A stretch of DNA of 64,000 nucleotides from Clostridiales bacterium. GTDB lineage: Bacteria > Bacillota > Clostridia > Oscillospirales > Oscillospiraceae. The notes under the pieces are model-generated. The model searched no databases and had not been told where the DNA came from. It worked only from the letters and a program-made list of their open reading frames with translations. This document shows, in pieces, positions 9,046 through 17,797 of this stretch (within the stretch, counting starts at the first letter, position 1; each line of letters begins with the position of its first letter). The stretch spans positions 186,001 through 250,000 of the forward strand of contig JAJUJI010000002.1 of the NCBI GenBank assembly GCA_029265405.1, written 5' to 3'. Both the position numbers and the translations under genes were made by a program.

Positions 9046-9927
9046 TCATTCCGCGTACCAGCGGCAGGCGGAGCCGCAGGGAAAAACAAGGCCGCTTCCC
9101 GATACGGGCAGGCCCAGCTCGCGGCTTTCGCATTTGTATTTGCTTTTCACGCCCGCTCCGAAGCGCTTTGTAAACACAATATCGGCTAAATAAGCCAGCA
9201 CGGACGGAGAAAGCCCGGTGGTGTAGGAGCTTATCAGAACAAAAAGCGGCTTGTCCGACAGGACTCCCGAGCAGAGCTCAAGAAAGCCGTACAGGCTGTC
9301 CTCCAGCTTCCACACCTCTCCGGAAGGGCCCCTTCCGTAGGAAGGCGGGTCCATTATGATCGCGTCGTACTTTTTCCCACGCCTTATTTCCTTTTCGATA
9401 AATTTACGGCAATCGTCCACTATCCAGCGGATAGGCTTGTCTCCCAGCCCGGAGGCCGCAGCGTTTTCCCTGGCGTAGGAAACCATGCCCCTGGCGGCGT
9501 CTACATGGCAGACGACGGCTCCTGCGGAGGCGGCTGCTGCAGTAGCCGCTCCGGTATAGGCAAACAGGTTCAAAACGCTGACCGGCCGCCCCGCGCCTCT
9601 TATCCGCTCGGAAATAAAGTCCCAGTTGGAGGCCTGCTCCGGAAAAAGGCCGGTATGCTTGAAATTCATGAGCCTGACGTTGAATTTCAGGGCTCCGTAG
9701 CTCACGCTCCACCGTTCAGGAACCTTCGCCCTTACCCAGGCCCCTCCGCCGCTGGAGGAACGCTCGTAGACCGCGTCCGCGCTTGACCATTCCTTAAGGC
9801 TTTTCGGCGTGTCCCATATAGCCTGAGGGTCGGGTCTGCGGAGGATATAGGCTCCCCAGCGCTCAAGCTTTTCGCCTCCCGAGCAGTCCAGAAGCTCATA
9901 ATCCGTCCACTTGTCGCTGACCCACAT
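9046..9927 (-). CDS. Class I SAM-dependent RNA methyltransferase, RlmI/RlmK-like
   Basis: A 293-residue Rossmann-fold methyltransferase of the group holding the 23S rRNA m5C/m7G enzymes RlmI and RlmK. Motif I is VLNLFAYTGAATAAAASAGA (about 113-132), followed by the acidic VDAARGM, VDDCRKF and motif IV MDPPSYGRGPSG. The protein lacks the N-terminal PUA domain of full-length RlmI but keeps the preceding beta-rich segment ending in NFKHTGLFPEQASNW. The target nucleotide cannot be read from the sequence. It has its own promoter and is insulated from ispA upstream by a terminator. Confidence 0.82.
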   Translation of the reverse strand: MWVSDKWTDYELLDCSGGEKLERWGAYILRRPDPQAIWDTPKSLKEWSSADAVYERSSSGGGAWVRAKVPERWSVSYGALKFNVRLMNFKHTGLFPEQASNWDFISERIRGAGRPVSVLNLFAYTGAATAAAASAGAVVCHVDAARGMVSYARENAAASGLGDKPIRWIVDDCRKFIEKEIRRGKKYDAIIMDPPSYGRGPSGEVWKLEDSLYGFLELCSGVLSDKPLFVLISSYTTGLSPSVLAYLADIVFTKRFGAGVKSKYKCESRELGLPVSGSGLVFPCGSACRWYAE

Positions 9928-9960
9928 TGCTTGTCCCCGTTACTATATAATCGATTGTAT

Positions 9961-9990
9961 AATATACCATAATTGTAAACTCATCGTCAA
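9961..9990 (-). promoter_or_regulatory. Probable promoter of the RlmI-like methyltransferase gene
   Basis: Minus-strand -35 TTGACG (9985-9990) and -10 TATATT (9961-9966) separated by 18 bases, in an AT-rich 200-base gap. Nothing else is seen in this gap apart from the ispA terminator. Confidence 0.5.
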
Positions 9991-10112
9991 TTTGATTTTA
10001 TGCCAAACATATATTCACATGAGCTTTATTTTTGTTTGAAATTGCCAATTCATACCGGCCAAAAGGCATGTAAATTTGCTGGAGCCGTCGTTTTATGCCG
10101 CGCAATATATAA

Positions 10113-10136
10113 AAAAGCTGAGCTTCCTCAGCTTTT
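10113..10136 (-). terminator. Terminator at the end of ispA
   Basis: A perfect 10-base-pair stem with loop CTTC overlaps the ispA stop codon. The minus-strand exit arm runs into a T-rich stretch (TTTTTT), so it should stop transcripts coming from the spoIIIA-nusB-xse-ispA block. Confidence 0.75.
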
Positions 10137-10988
10137 CCTGTTTATCAGCTCCTTAGTCAGCCAGAAGAGGAAGCCTGGATCGTCGAAATTATCTATCAGA
10201 ATCCTCAAGGCTTTTTCGCTGTATTCGGCGACCAGGCCTTTGCATTTTTCCAGCCCGTACATAAAGGCGAAGGTGGACTTTTGATTTTTCCTGTCTGAGC
10301 CCGCCGGCTTTCCCATAACCTCGCTGCTGCTCTCAATGTCGAGGATATCGTCCCGTATCTGGAAGGCCAGCCCCAAGGCCTTGCCGTAATCCTCGGCCGC
10401 TTTGACCTGCTCCGCTCCGGCCCCGGCGCAAACCGCGCCCATCATGCAGGCAGCCGCAATGACAGCGCCCGTTTTTTTGCCGTGCAGCTCATAAAGCTGA
10501 GCCTCCGTCAGGGTTTTGCTTTCCGAGTCCAAGTCCAAATACTGTCCGCCGCACATGCCCTCTCTGCCCGCGGCGCGCGCAAGAAGCTCGGCAGCACCGG
10601 CCTTTCTCTCGGCCGGAAGGCCCGAGCGGAGCAGGCATAAAAACGCCTCGGCCTGGAGCGCGTCTCCGGCAAGCAGGGCCAGCCATTCGCCGTAGACTAT
10701 GTGATTCGTCGGCCTCCCACGCCTCAGCTCGTCGTTGTCCATGCAGGGCAGGTCGTCGTGTATGAGCGAATAGGCGTGCAGCATTTCAACGGCGCAGGCC
10801 GCGTCCAGCGCGTCCTCCACGCGGCCGCCGCACAGCCGCGCAAACTCAAGCGTAAGGACGGGACGTATGCGCTTGCCGCCGGCCAGCAGGCTGTAGCGCA
10901 TGGACTCCTCAAGGCGTCCGGCCTCCGGCACAAGCGAGTCCAGGCGAGAATCTATAATTTGCTTGTAATATTCCAGCTTTTGTTTCAT
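10128..10988 (-). CDS. ispA: Polyprenyl (farnesyl/geranylgeranyl) diphosphate synthase
   Basis: A short-chain trans-prenyltransferase that condenses isopentenyl diphosphate with allylic diphosphates, feeding quinone, undecaprenyl and prenyl-group synthesis. The first aspartate-rich motif DDLPCMD, followed by RRGRPTNH, and the second motif DDILD are intact; GGKRIRP near the N-terminus binds IPP. The ATG at 10988 gives an N-terminus matching the family (MKQKLEYYKQIIDSRL). A GTG at 11042 would add 18 unconserved residues. The xseA-xseB-ispA order is conserved in Firmicutes. Product chain length cannot be decided by eye. Confidence 0.9.
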   Translation of the reverse strand: MKQKLEYYKQIIDSRLDSLVPEAGRLEESMRYSLLAGGKRIRPVLTLEFARLCGGRVEDALDAACAVEMLHAYSLIHDDLPCMDNDELRRGRPTNHIVYGEWLALLAGDALQAEAFLCLLRSGLPAERKAGAAELLARAAGREGMCGGQYLDLDSESKTLTEAQLYELHGKKTGAVIAAACMMGAVCAGAGAEQVKAAEDYGKALGLAFQIRDDILDIESSSEVMGKPAGSDRKNQKSTFAFMYGLEKCKGLVAEYSEKALRILIDNFDDPGFLFWLTKELINRKS

Positions 10989-11054
10989 TACGATCAGCTT
11001 TGAGCCCTCCGAAGGAAGCGGCCCGCTCCCGTTTATACTCACATTGAAAAGCGC

Positions 11055-11300
11055 CTATTCTTCGACGTCAAAATCAATCTCCACCGGCGCTCCGTCCTCC
11101 CCCTTGACAAGCCGCACTATCTTTTTTTCCGCGTTATCCAGGAAAGCGCCGCACCTTTTGGCCAGCGCCGTCCCCTCCTCGAAAAGCTCCAAAGCGTCCT
11201 CAAGCGGCGCGTCCCCCTTTTCAAGGAGCCTGACGATCTGCTCAAGCCTGCCCATAGCCTGCTCGAAGCTAATTTCCTTTTTTTCGGTTCCGTTATCCAT
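11055..11300 (-). CDS. xseB: Exodeoxyribonuclease VII small subunit
   Basis: An 81-residue small subunit of ExoVII, a nuclease that degrades single-stranded DNA from both ends. The conserved helical motif SFEQAMGRLEQIVRLLEKGDAPLEDALELFEEG is fully present (about 10-43). It starts 3 bases after the xseA stop, so the two subunits are translationally coupled. Confidence 0.94.
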   Translation of the reverse strand: MDNGTEKKEISFEQAMGRLEQIVRLLEKGDAPLEDALELFEEGTALAKRCGAFLDNAEKKIVRLVKGEDGAPVEIDFDVEE

Positions 11301-11303
11301 TAC

Positions 11304-12497
11304 TCATACCACCTCGCAGTCGATTTTCCCTTCCGACGTCCTTATTTCAAGCCTGTCCCCTTTTGCGACGTCTCCGGCCCGCTTGACTACCGTACCGTCA
11401 GCTCTGACCGCTATGGAATAGCCGCGCGCCAGCACCTTAAGGGGGCTCAGCGCGTCTAGGGAGGCGGCAAGCCTTCCGAATTCGGATCTGGCGTGCTTTA
11501 CATTCAGCGCCGCTGCTGACGCGAGCCTGTTTACCGCGTGGTCCAAAAGCAGGCGCTTTTCGTCTATGTAATTCATCGGCGAAGCCAGGGCGCGGCTGCC
11601 GGACAGCCTCAGCAGCCTTTCCCTGCGCGAATCTATGCTCCCCTTCAAGGCTCCCGCCATGCGCTTGCCGTAGGACAGTACGGTTTCCTTCAGCTCCAGC
11701 CTATCCGGCACGGCCAGTTCCGCCGCGTTGGAGGGCGTAGCCGCGCGAAGGTCGGCAACAAAGTCCGAAATCGTATAGTCCGGCTCGTGTCCTACCGCCG
11801 AAATGACAGGAATTTCGGACTCGTAGATGGCTCGGGCGACGCGCTCGTCGTTGAAGGCCCAGAGGTCTTCTATCGAGCCGCCTCCGCGCCCCTCGATTAT
11901 AAGATCGGCTATCCTGTATTTATTGGCGTATCTAATCGCTCCCGCGATTTCCGGAGGCGCCTCGACGCCCTGTACCCTTACAGGGAGTATGATTATTTTC
12001 GCCTGCGGGTAGCGCTTGCCCAGGACTCGGATGATGTCCCTTACCGCGGCCCCCGCCGAGGAGGTAATTACGGCTATCCGCTCGGGGTATTTCGGGAGCG
12101 GCTTTTTATGGCTTTCATCGAACAGGCCCTCCTTGAGCAGCTTTTCCTTGAGCTGCTCGAAGGCCACGTGAAGGTCGCCTATCCCGTCGGGCGTAAGCTC
12201 GGAGCAATAAAGCTGATAGAGCCCGTCCCTGGGAAAGACCGCAATCCTGCCCAGCGCTATCACCTTCATGCCGTTTTCCGGCTTAAAGCGCAGCCTGTCG
12301 GCCTCCCTGCGGAACATGACCGCCTTCAGTGTCGCCTCGCTGTCCTTAATCGTAAAGTAGTGGTGCCCGGAAGGATAGATTTTATAATTCGAAAGCTCGC
12401 CTCTTACATATATGTTTAGGAGGCGCGGCTCCGAATCGAGCATGCTTTTTATAAGTCCGTTTACCTGGCTGACGGTATATATCTGTTCGTTCATCAT
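11304..12497 (-). CDS. xseA: Exodeoxyribonuclease VII large subunit
   Basis: Catalytic subunit of ExoVII, 397 residues. It begins with an OB-fold (YTVSQVNGLIKSML, VRGELSNYKIYPSGHHYFTIKD), continues with the nuclease domain (AVITSSAGAAVRDI, IEGRGGGSIEDLWAFNDE, SAVGHEPDYTISDFVADLRAATPSNAAEL) and ends with a coiled-coil and a small beta domain (LARGYSI). All family blocks are intact. It overlaps the upstream TsaD-like gene by 4 bases. Confidence 0.95.
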   Translation of the reverse strand: MMNEQIYTVSQVNGLIKSMLDSEPRLLNIYVRGELSNYKIYPSGHHYFTIKDSEATLKAVMFRREADRLRFKPENGMKVIALGRIAVFPRDGLYQLYCSELTPDGIGDLHVAFEQLKEKLLKEGLFDESHKKPLPKYPERIAVITSSAGAAVRDIIRVLGKRYPQAKIIILPVRVQGVEAPPEIAGAIRYANKYRIADLIIEGRGGGSIEDLWAFNDERVARAIYESEIPVISAVGHEPDYTISDFVADLRAATPSNAAELAVPDRLELKETVLSYGKRMAGALKGSIDSRRERLLRLSGSRALASPMNYIDEKRLLLDHAVNRLASAAALNVKHARSEFGRLAASLDALSPLKVLARGYSIAVRADGTVVKRAGDVAKGDRLEIRTSEGKIDCEVV

Positions 12498-13444
12498 AAA
12501 AGCTCTCTGTACGTAAGGATTGCGACGCCCATCGCATTGTCCGACGAGTATTCAGGGCTTGCGAAATAGCCGTCAAGCATGCCTCTGAGTATTTTGCTTG
12601 ACGCCACGCCCCCCGTAAACAATACCTTCAGCGTGCCGCGGCTTTTTACAGCCTCCAAGGTTGCCCGTCCCACGGCGTCGGCTATCGCGGCAAGCGCGCA
12701 ATAGGCTGTTTCCTCTGGATTCGCTTCCAGCCGGGCAAGCTTGTTTTCCATGCCGGACAGCGAGAATTCCGTACCGTTCACCTTGACCTTGAAGCGCTCC
12801 TTTCTGTCGGCCCTGAGCGCCAGAGCGTCAAGCTCCCTGCCGGCAGGAAAGCCGAGTCCCAGCAGCTTGCCCGTCCTGTCAACGAGCTGGCCGGCGGAAA
12901 TATCCGTCGTTCCGCCGATTATTTCGCACGAGATCGACCTTCCGCGGGGGCGCACAAGCAGCAGCTCGGTTGTGCCTCCGCTTAAATGCCAGGCTAAAAA
13001 AGGCTCGTCCAGCAGGCCGGACATGCCGGCAGACCACGCGGCCGCGGCGATATGCCCCTGCTGGTGCGAAAACTCGGCGTACGGCAGGCCGGCCAGAGAC
13101 GCAATTGACTTTGCCTGTGAAACCCCTGCCAGAAAGCAGGGCATGTATGAAGCCTCCGTCTCCCTTGGCTTTGAGGAGGCGCCAACCGCCCCGACGCGCG
13201 CCAGCCCGATTCCGAGCTTTTCAACGACTGCCGGAAGCTGCCTGACATGCCTGAAAAGGGCCTCGCTCTGCCTCAGCCCCAGCGCACCTTTTTCTACTTC
13301 AAGAAGCTGGCCGGAATTTTCTCCTTTTTCACCGTCAAACCAGGCCGCGGAGGCGGTATAGTTGCTGGTATCGAAAGCCAGGGCGGCCGGACTTATTCCC
13401 GCTCCGACGGCTCCGGCGCCGTCAGCCGGATTAGTTTTTCTCAT
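12494..13444 (-). CDS. TsaD/Kae1-like paralogue (M22 family), function unknown
   Basis: A 316-residue ASKHA-fold protein related to TsaD, the transferase that makes t6A37 in tRNA. The metal-binding pair H127-x3-H131 (SHQQGH) and the late aspartate in SSDNAMGVA are kept, as are nucleotide-pocket motifs AFDTSNYTAS, HLSGGTTEL and LLGLGFPAGRELD. However it differs from canonical TsaD at the N-terminus (no VLGIETSCDET) and in the KPRETEASYMP segment. Clostridia often carry this paralogue beside nusB and xseA, separately from true tsaD. Whether it modifies tRNA, another substrate, or is regulatory is not known. It overlaps xseA by 4 bases and follows nusB. Confidence 0.72.
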   Translation of the reverse strand: MRKTNPADGAGAVGAGISPAALAFDTSNYTASAAWFDGEKGENSGQLLEVEKGALGLRQSEALFRHVRQLPAVVEKLGIGLARVGAVGASSKPRETEASYMPCFLAGVSQAKSIASLAGLPYAEFSHQQGHIAAAAWSAGMSGLLDEPFLAWHLSGGTTELLLVRPRGRSISCEIIGGTTDISAGQLVDRTGKLLGLGFPAGRELDALALRADRKERFKVKVNGTEFSLSGMENKLARLEANPEETAYCALAAIADAVGRATLEAVKSRGTLKVLFTGGVASSKILRGMLDGYFASPEYSSDNAMGVAILTYRELL

Positions 13445-13474
13445 ATTTCATAAGCGCGCCTTTCAAGGGACGGT

Positions 13475-13951
13475 CTATTGTTTCGGCTCACCGCTAGTAC
13501 CGATATGGGCTGTTTCACCCTCGATAAAGCCGCCGAGGACGCCGTTTATGAAGGAAACGACGTCCCTGTCCTCATACTTTTTCGCAAGCTCCAGCGCTTC
13601 GTTGATCGCGGCCTTGTACGGCACATCCGGCATATAAAGAACCTCGTACATAGCCGTCCTCAAAATGGCTGCTGCCACGCGCGTAATGCGCTCAAAGCGC
13701 CAGTTTTTGGAATATTTGCTTATATATTCGTCCAGCTCCGCCGCATGCTCGGCCACGCCGGAGGCGACCCGCCTTATATATTCAAGCTGCCTGTCGTCGG
13801 GGTACTCCTCATAAAGCTCGCATTCGCTTTTTAGCGTTTCATAGTAAGCTTGACTGAAAAAGGTTTCGAGCAGCTCGCTTATTTTCATCGGGTTCATCGC
13901 CGTCTCATAGGAGAGATGGACAGCTATTTCTCGCGCGGTAGTCCTTGTCAT
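13475..13951 (-). CDS. nusB: Transcription antitermination factor NusB
   Basis: An all-helical RNA-binding protein that with NusE (S10) binds boxA of rRNA leaders and supports antitermination. The ATG at 13951 gives MTRTTAREIAVHLSYE, the normal start; an upstream ATG would add 19 unrelated residues. The C-terminal half carries the family signature RFERITRVAAAILRTAMYEVLY and PYKAAINEALELAKKYEDRDVVSFINGVLG. The middle is longer than in E. coli NusB, as is usual for Clostridia. It sits between asp23 and the TsaD-like gene in one operon. Confidence 0.93.
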   Translation of the reverse strand: MTRTTAREIAVHLSYETAMNPMKISELLETFFSQAYYETLKSECELYEEYPDDRQLEYIRRVASGVAEHAAELDEYISKYSKNWRFERITRVAAAILRTAMYEVLYMPDVPYKAAINEALELAKKYEDRDVVSFINGVLGGFIEGETAHIGTSGEPKQ

Positions 13952-14039
13952 ATCAACCTCTGTAAAACTCAACGGATAAATATATGGGCGGAGCCGCTCC
14001 GCCCGCATGCCGTGACGAAACCGACAAAACGGCGCGCGT

Positions 14040-14426
14040 TCACGCCTGCTGCGGCTTGGCCTTGTCGAACACTATGCCGTTGACGTGCACGTTGACGGCT
14101 TTGGCCTGTATGCCCGTCATGTCGCTGACCGCCTTATAGATGGCTTCCTGAATGTCCTTGGCCGTCTTTGTTACTGAGAAGCCGTACCTGACGTTGACAT
14201 AGGCGTCTATAGCCACGTCGCCCTCGGCAAGGCTTACTCTTATGCCCTTGAAAGCGCTTTTTTTGCCCAAAAATTCGGCGATTTCCTTACCCAGGGCCGC
14301 ACAGGCGCCGCCGTAGCCCTCGACCTCGCTCATAGCCTCAAGAGCTATGATGCCGATTACTTCCTCGGATATATTTATGCTGCCCTCGCTGTCGTTCCGG
14401 CTTATATATTCCTTATTTTCAGACAT
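14040..14426 (-). CDS. Asp23/Gls24 family protein
   Basis: A 128-residue Asp23/Gls24-family protein. The core motif INISEEVIGIIALEAMSEVEGYGG and the later GDVAIDAYVNVRYGFSVTKTAKDIQEAIYKAVSDMTG are characteristic. Relatives attach to the membrane through AmaP and respond to envelope stress; in Clostridia a copy is routinely placed just ahead of nusB. It has a good sigma-A promoter of its own, so asp23-nusB and following genes can be transcribed in growing cells independently of the sporulation operon upstream. Confidence 0.9.
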   Translation of the reverse strand: MSENKEYISRNDSEGSINISEEVIGIIALEAMSEVEGYGGACAALGKEIAEFLGKKSAFKGIRVSLAEGDVAIDAYVNVRYGFSVTKTAKDIQEAIYKAVSDMTGIQAKAVNVHVNGIVFDKAKPQQA

Positions 14427-14446
14427 AACCGCGCCTCCTTAGCTGC

Positions 14447-14475
14447 ATTATAGCTGTCTAGTTATTTTAACACAA
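14447..14475 (-). promoter_or_regulatory. Sigma-A promoter of asp23-nusB operon
   Basis: Minus-strand -35 TTGTGT (14470-14475), 17-base spacer, perfect -10 TATAAT (14447-14452), with AAGGAGG about 20 bases ahead of the asp23 start. It separates the vegetative genes from the spoIIIA operon. Confidence 0.7.
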
Positions 14476-14543
14476 TTATGCCAAAAAATAAAGCTTAATA
14501 TTTCAATAAGCTCCGGCGGGTGCAGGCGAGAGCCCAGTTTGGG

Positions 14544-15125
14544 CTATTTGACCTCGATTATTTTTATCTGCTGAGTGGTCAGGCCGGTTTCCGAAAGGAC
14601 TATGTCGGTTATCCTTGCCACGTCGCTTTCGCTGAGGCCGGCGGAGGGCGCGGGAACGGTCACTATGGCCGAATTGTCGCTGAGGAATACGACGCATTCG
14701 TCAAAGCCCTTTGCGGTGATGAGGGCCTCTATCTCGGCTTCGGCAACCTCATAATTGGCGAGAACGGTTATTTCCGACAGCGCGTGGTCTATGGCTTCCT
14801 GGGAGGCGTTTTCTAGCTTTGCCGCTTCGCGCAGGGTGTTTATTGCGCTGTCCCTGGCCTGGCGCCTGGTCAGCCTGGCGTTTGCGAAGTATTCTCCGGC
14901 CGTACCGGCGGGGCCAAGGGCTTCCTCCGCGGCCTCTCCCGTCTGCTCCTGGTCGAAGTAAAGCGCGCTTTCATCGGCAGCCGCCTCGCCGCTGGTTGCA
15001 TCCAGCGCCGCCTGGCTGCCATCGGAAACGGTATCGCGCCTGTTGTAGGACCAGTTGAGGTACACCGCGACGCAGACGAACAGTATAACAGTAATAATGA
15101 TCGCGTTTCTTTTAAAAATCTTCAT
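14544..15125 (-). CDS. spoIIIAH: Stage III sporulation protein AH
   Basis: SpoIIIAH sits in the mother-cell membrane of the engulfing sporangium and pairs with forespore SpoIIQ to form the feeding-tube channel. The ATG at 15125 gives MKIFKRNAIIITVILFVCVAVYLNWSYNRR, a single N-terminal membrane helix. A variable acidic linker and a C-terminal YscJ/FliF-like ring-building domain (about 105-193) follow. It is the last gene of a complete spoIIIA operon. Confidence 0.92.
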   Translation of the reverse strand: MKIFKRNAIIITVILFVCVAVYLNWSYNRRDTVSDGSQAALDATSGEAAADESALYFDQEQTGEAAEEALGPAGTAGEYFANARLTRRQARDSAINTLREAAKLENASQEAIDHALSEITVLANYEVAEAEIEALITAKGFDECVVFLSDNSAIVTVPAPSAGLSESDVARITDIVLSETGLTTQQIKIIEVK

Positions 15126-15232
15126 AATTAACACCCATTTCTCCGGCGGCATTTTTGTTTCCGTCCTGCCGCTCTCCGCCGGAAAACGGCAAAACGTCCG
15201 CAAGGCTTAATTGAAACTATATGGCTTGGGAC

Positions 15233-15757
15233 TCATCGCCCCTTGACCACCGTGATTTTATCGGAGGACAGCCCGGTAAGGGCCGCAACCGCTTGAATGA
15301 TTTGAAGCTTAACGCCCGGGCCGTTTCCGCTGGCGACGACCAGTGCCCCTCTGTATTTCGGGTAAATATATATAGACGTTACGGCCTCGTCGGACAGCGT
15401 CACCGTCTCGCTGCTCTGCCTGAGCCTGACGGAGCCGTCGGCATCCTCGTCCCTGCTTTCGTCGCGGTTCTCCGCGAGCCTTCTTTCAAGTCCGGTTTCA
15501 AGAGTCAGCACTACGGTCACCGAACCCGCTCCCTCTATTTTTGACAAGGCTGCTTCCAGCCTTTTTTCCTCCTCGCGAAGATCAAAGACCGGCTGTGCAT
15601 AAGCGGCGCTATTAGCTTCGTTTGTTTCGCCCTTGCCGTTGCCGGCATTCAGCGCTCCCCATGGCACAATCATCAGTATGAGCCCCAGCGAAAAAGCTCC
15701 AATCAATATTTGCTTTCCCTTTACCGTTTTTATAAATTTGAAGCCCTTTATTTCCAT
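15233..15757 (-). CDS. spoIIIAG: Stage III sporulation protein AG
   Basis: A 174-residue ring-forming component of the SpoIIIA-SpoIIQ channel. One membrane helix at about 18-35 (ILIGAFSLGLILMIVP) precedes a FliF/YscJ-type domain starting at EEKRLEAALSKIEGAGSVTVVLTLETG. The end (KLQIIQAVAALTGLSSDKITVVKGR) matches the family. The insertion between the domain halves is charged and variable. Confidence 0.92.
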   Translation of the reverse strand: MEIKGFKFIKTVKGKQILIGAFSLGLILMIVPWGALNAGNGKGETNEANSAAYAQPVFDLREEEKRLEAALSKIEGAGSVTVVLTLETGLERRLAENRDESRDEDADGSVRLRQSSETVTLSDEAVTSIYIYPKYRGALVVASGNGPGVKLQIIQAVAALTGLSSDKITVVKGR

Positions 15758-15808
15758 AACAGGCGTTCTTCCTTCCGCCGCATCGTAAAGCGCCGTTTTG
15801 GATACGGC

Positions 15809-16327
15809 TCAACCGTCGTTATCGGATGCAATCTGTTCCTCTTGCGAGCATGACCATATTTGCCTGTCTGCTGGAATTCCCAGCTCTCCTTCTATCAGCG
15901 AGGCGAGATTGTTTATTTGCTCCTGGCTGGCCCGGCAGGTTATTTTTGCCGAATAAGGGTAAGGATATTGGCCTCCTTCCTTCACCGTTACCTCGACCTG
16001 CATGCCGCTTATTCCCAGCGCTGCGGCTTTGTCCAATATATATGCCTCGGTTTCTTCCTGTATGATTAGCTTCATGAGCAAAACCGCTTCTTTTTCGGAC
16101 GAGGCCGCTATCTCGCGGCCGTCAAGCCTGGCCTTTGAGATGAATTCGGCAAGCTTGTCGAAATTCAACGTCTTGAGTGGGCTTAAAAGCGCAAAGGTAA
16201 GCAGCGCGCCGCAGATAAGCTTTGCCACCTGCCTGAACGAGCCCTTCGGAACGACGGCAAGCATAACGGAGGCGAATATCGCCGCCGCGGCGAGTCCTTT
16301 TATCCAGCCTCCCAAAAAACCGCTCAT
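15809..16327 (-). CDS. spoIIIAF: Stage III sporulation protein AF
   Basis: A 172-residue protein with two N-terminal membrane helices (about 5-25 and 32-48), the signature VPKGSFRQVAKLICGALLTFALLSPL, and a soluble alpha/beta C-terminal domain facing the intermembrane space. It overlaps spoIIIAE by 4 bases. Confidence 0.9.
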   Translation of the reverse strand: MSGFLGGWIKGLAAAAIFASVMLAVVPKGSFRQVAKLICGALLTFALLSPLKTLNFDKLAEFISKARLDGREIAASSEKEAVLLMKLIIQEETEAYILDKAAALGISGMQVEVTVKEGGQYPYPYSAKITCRASQEQINNLASLIEGELGIPADRQIWSCSQEEQIASDNDG

Positions 16328-17421
16328 ATCGAAGCGATTTTCATAAACGAAAAAACCGCAAAAAACATCATGACCGCTGAAGCTCCTATCACAGCCACAA
16401 GCAAGCCGAAAGCCTCGGAAAATCGCGCTATCAGCCTTTGAAGGCTTCCGTCTTCCGATTCTGCGGCAAGCTTTGAGGCCGCCTTGAATAGCAGGTATCT
16501 AAGCCCCGTTTCCACGAAGGGTACGGCGCAGAGAGCCAGAACCGCCGTCAGGCCGGCGGCGCCTACCGTATTTTTAATGACCAGCGCCGAGGCAAGAAGC
16601 GCTGAGGCCGCGTCGGAGGCTATATTGCCGACCACCGGAAAAGCGGTGGAGATGGTGGTCTTGGCCACCCTTACGGCGGCTGCGTCGGCTGAGCCGGAAA
16701 CGATGGCCCCGACGCTAAGATAAAATACAAAGGCCAGCATTATGCCTGTAAGCAGCATTGTGCCCAGCCACTTTAAAAGCGCCGCCGCGCCGGCGACCGC
16801 CCTGCTGCCCGTGGCTGCCTCGGCAACCGAAGCGGCCAAAAAGGCGTAAACCAGAGGAATGAGAGCAAAGGCGGCCAGATTAGTCAATATATTGAAAAAC
16901 AGCGCCGCCGCCTCGTATTTTACTGCCGCCGAGCTTACTTCACCCGCCGCAGCCGCCGAAGCGGCAAGTACCGGGAGCAGGACGTTTGCAAAATCCTGCA
17001 TCTTGCGCAGCGTTTCCTCGCAGGCGCGGATTAGCCCGCTGTCGTTTGAGGAAAATATGAGAGTAACGGCCGCGATGCCCGCCAGCGAGATATAGCCGCT
17101 TGCTTCAGGGAAGGCGCATTGCACCGTCGAGCATAGGTAGGAGCATATTATTATCAGTACCGCGCCGCCGATAGCGGCCTTGAGCATGCCGCTCCCCTTT
17201 TCCAGAACGTCGCCGAATATCGCCCGCAGGGCCTTGTCGTAGTCAAAGCCCTCCGCGACGTCTATTTCCTCCTCCAGCTCCCCGGCAGCCCGTCGCAGAG
17301 CCTCCACTCCGGCAATGTCTTCTATCTCCTTATCGATATTCACGGCCGCCCGCGCCCTCAGGCAGCCCAGCGACGCAAGGACGAGCGCGAGCACGGCGAT
17401 TCTCTTTACAAAAACGAGCAT
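16324..17421 (-). CDS. spoIIIAE: Stage III sporulation protein AE
   Basis: Polytopic permease-like component of the SpoIIIA secretion complex. The start at 17421 gives MLVFVKRIAVLALVLASLGCLRARA, a clear signal peptide, and overlaps spoIIIAD by 16 bases; the longer open frame would add an arginine- and glycine-rich stretch that is not protein-like. The 365-residue product has about seven later hydrophobic segments and the conserved blocks FSSNDSGLIRACEETLRKMQDFANVLLPVL and FPVVGNIASDAASALLASALVIKN. Confidence 0.92.
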   Translation of the reverse strand: MLVFVKRIAVLALVLASLGCLRARAAVNIDKEIEDIAGVEALRRAAGELEEEIDVAEGFDYDKALRAIFGDVLEKGSGMLKAAIGGAVLIIICSYLCSTVQCAFPEASGYISLAGIAAVTLIFSSNDSGLIRACEETLRKMQDFANVLLPVLAASAAAAGEVSSAAVKYEAAALFFNILTNLAAFALIPLVYAFLAASVAEAATGSRAVAGAAALLKWLGTMLLTGIMLAFVFYLSVGAIVSGSADAAAVRVAKTTISTAFPVVGNIASDAASALLASALVIKNTVGAAGLTAVLALCAVPFVETGLRYLLFKAASKLAAESEDGSLQRLIARFSEAFGLLVAVIGASAVMMFFAVFSFMKIASI

Positions 17422-17792
17422 ATCAGCACCATCAGGGCCTTTAAAAGCGGCAAAGCAGCGTATAAGGCCGCCACCGAAGCGGCCAGCTCGACCGCGGAGG
17501 CGGAGACGGCCTGTCCCGCCTCCTTGCATATGTCCGACACTATCCGCCCGGTTATGCCTATGCCGACCGCCTTCAGCACCGGCGTCAGCAGGGCGGAGCT
17601 CAAGCCCGCTTCATCGGCCAGGCCTGTTACAAAGCTCAGCAGGGAGCCGAAAACCTCCATGGCCGCCGCAAGTATCATAACCGCCGCGCAGACAGACAGC
17701 ATCAGAGAGCTTTCGGGATTGCTTTTTTTTACGACCAGCCCTGCCGCTGCGGCCACTACGCCGACGGCGGCAGCCTTGACAATAAGCTCCAT
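17406..17792 (-). CDS. spoIIIAD: Stage III sporulation protein AD
   Basis: A 128-residue membrane protein with four hydrophobic segments, related to SpoIIIAC. The block AVGIGITGRIVSDICKEAGQAVSASAVELAASVAALYAALPLL is the family hallmark. It lies 5 bases after spoIIIAC. Confidence 0.92.
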   Translation of the reverse strand: MELIVKAAAVGVVAAAAGLVVKKSNPESSLMLSVCAAVMILAAAMEVFGSLLSFVTGLADEAGLSSALLTPVLKAVGIGITGRIVSDICKEAGQAVSASAVELAASVAALYAALPLLKALMVLICSFL

Positions 17793-17797
17793 AGCGC

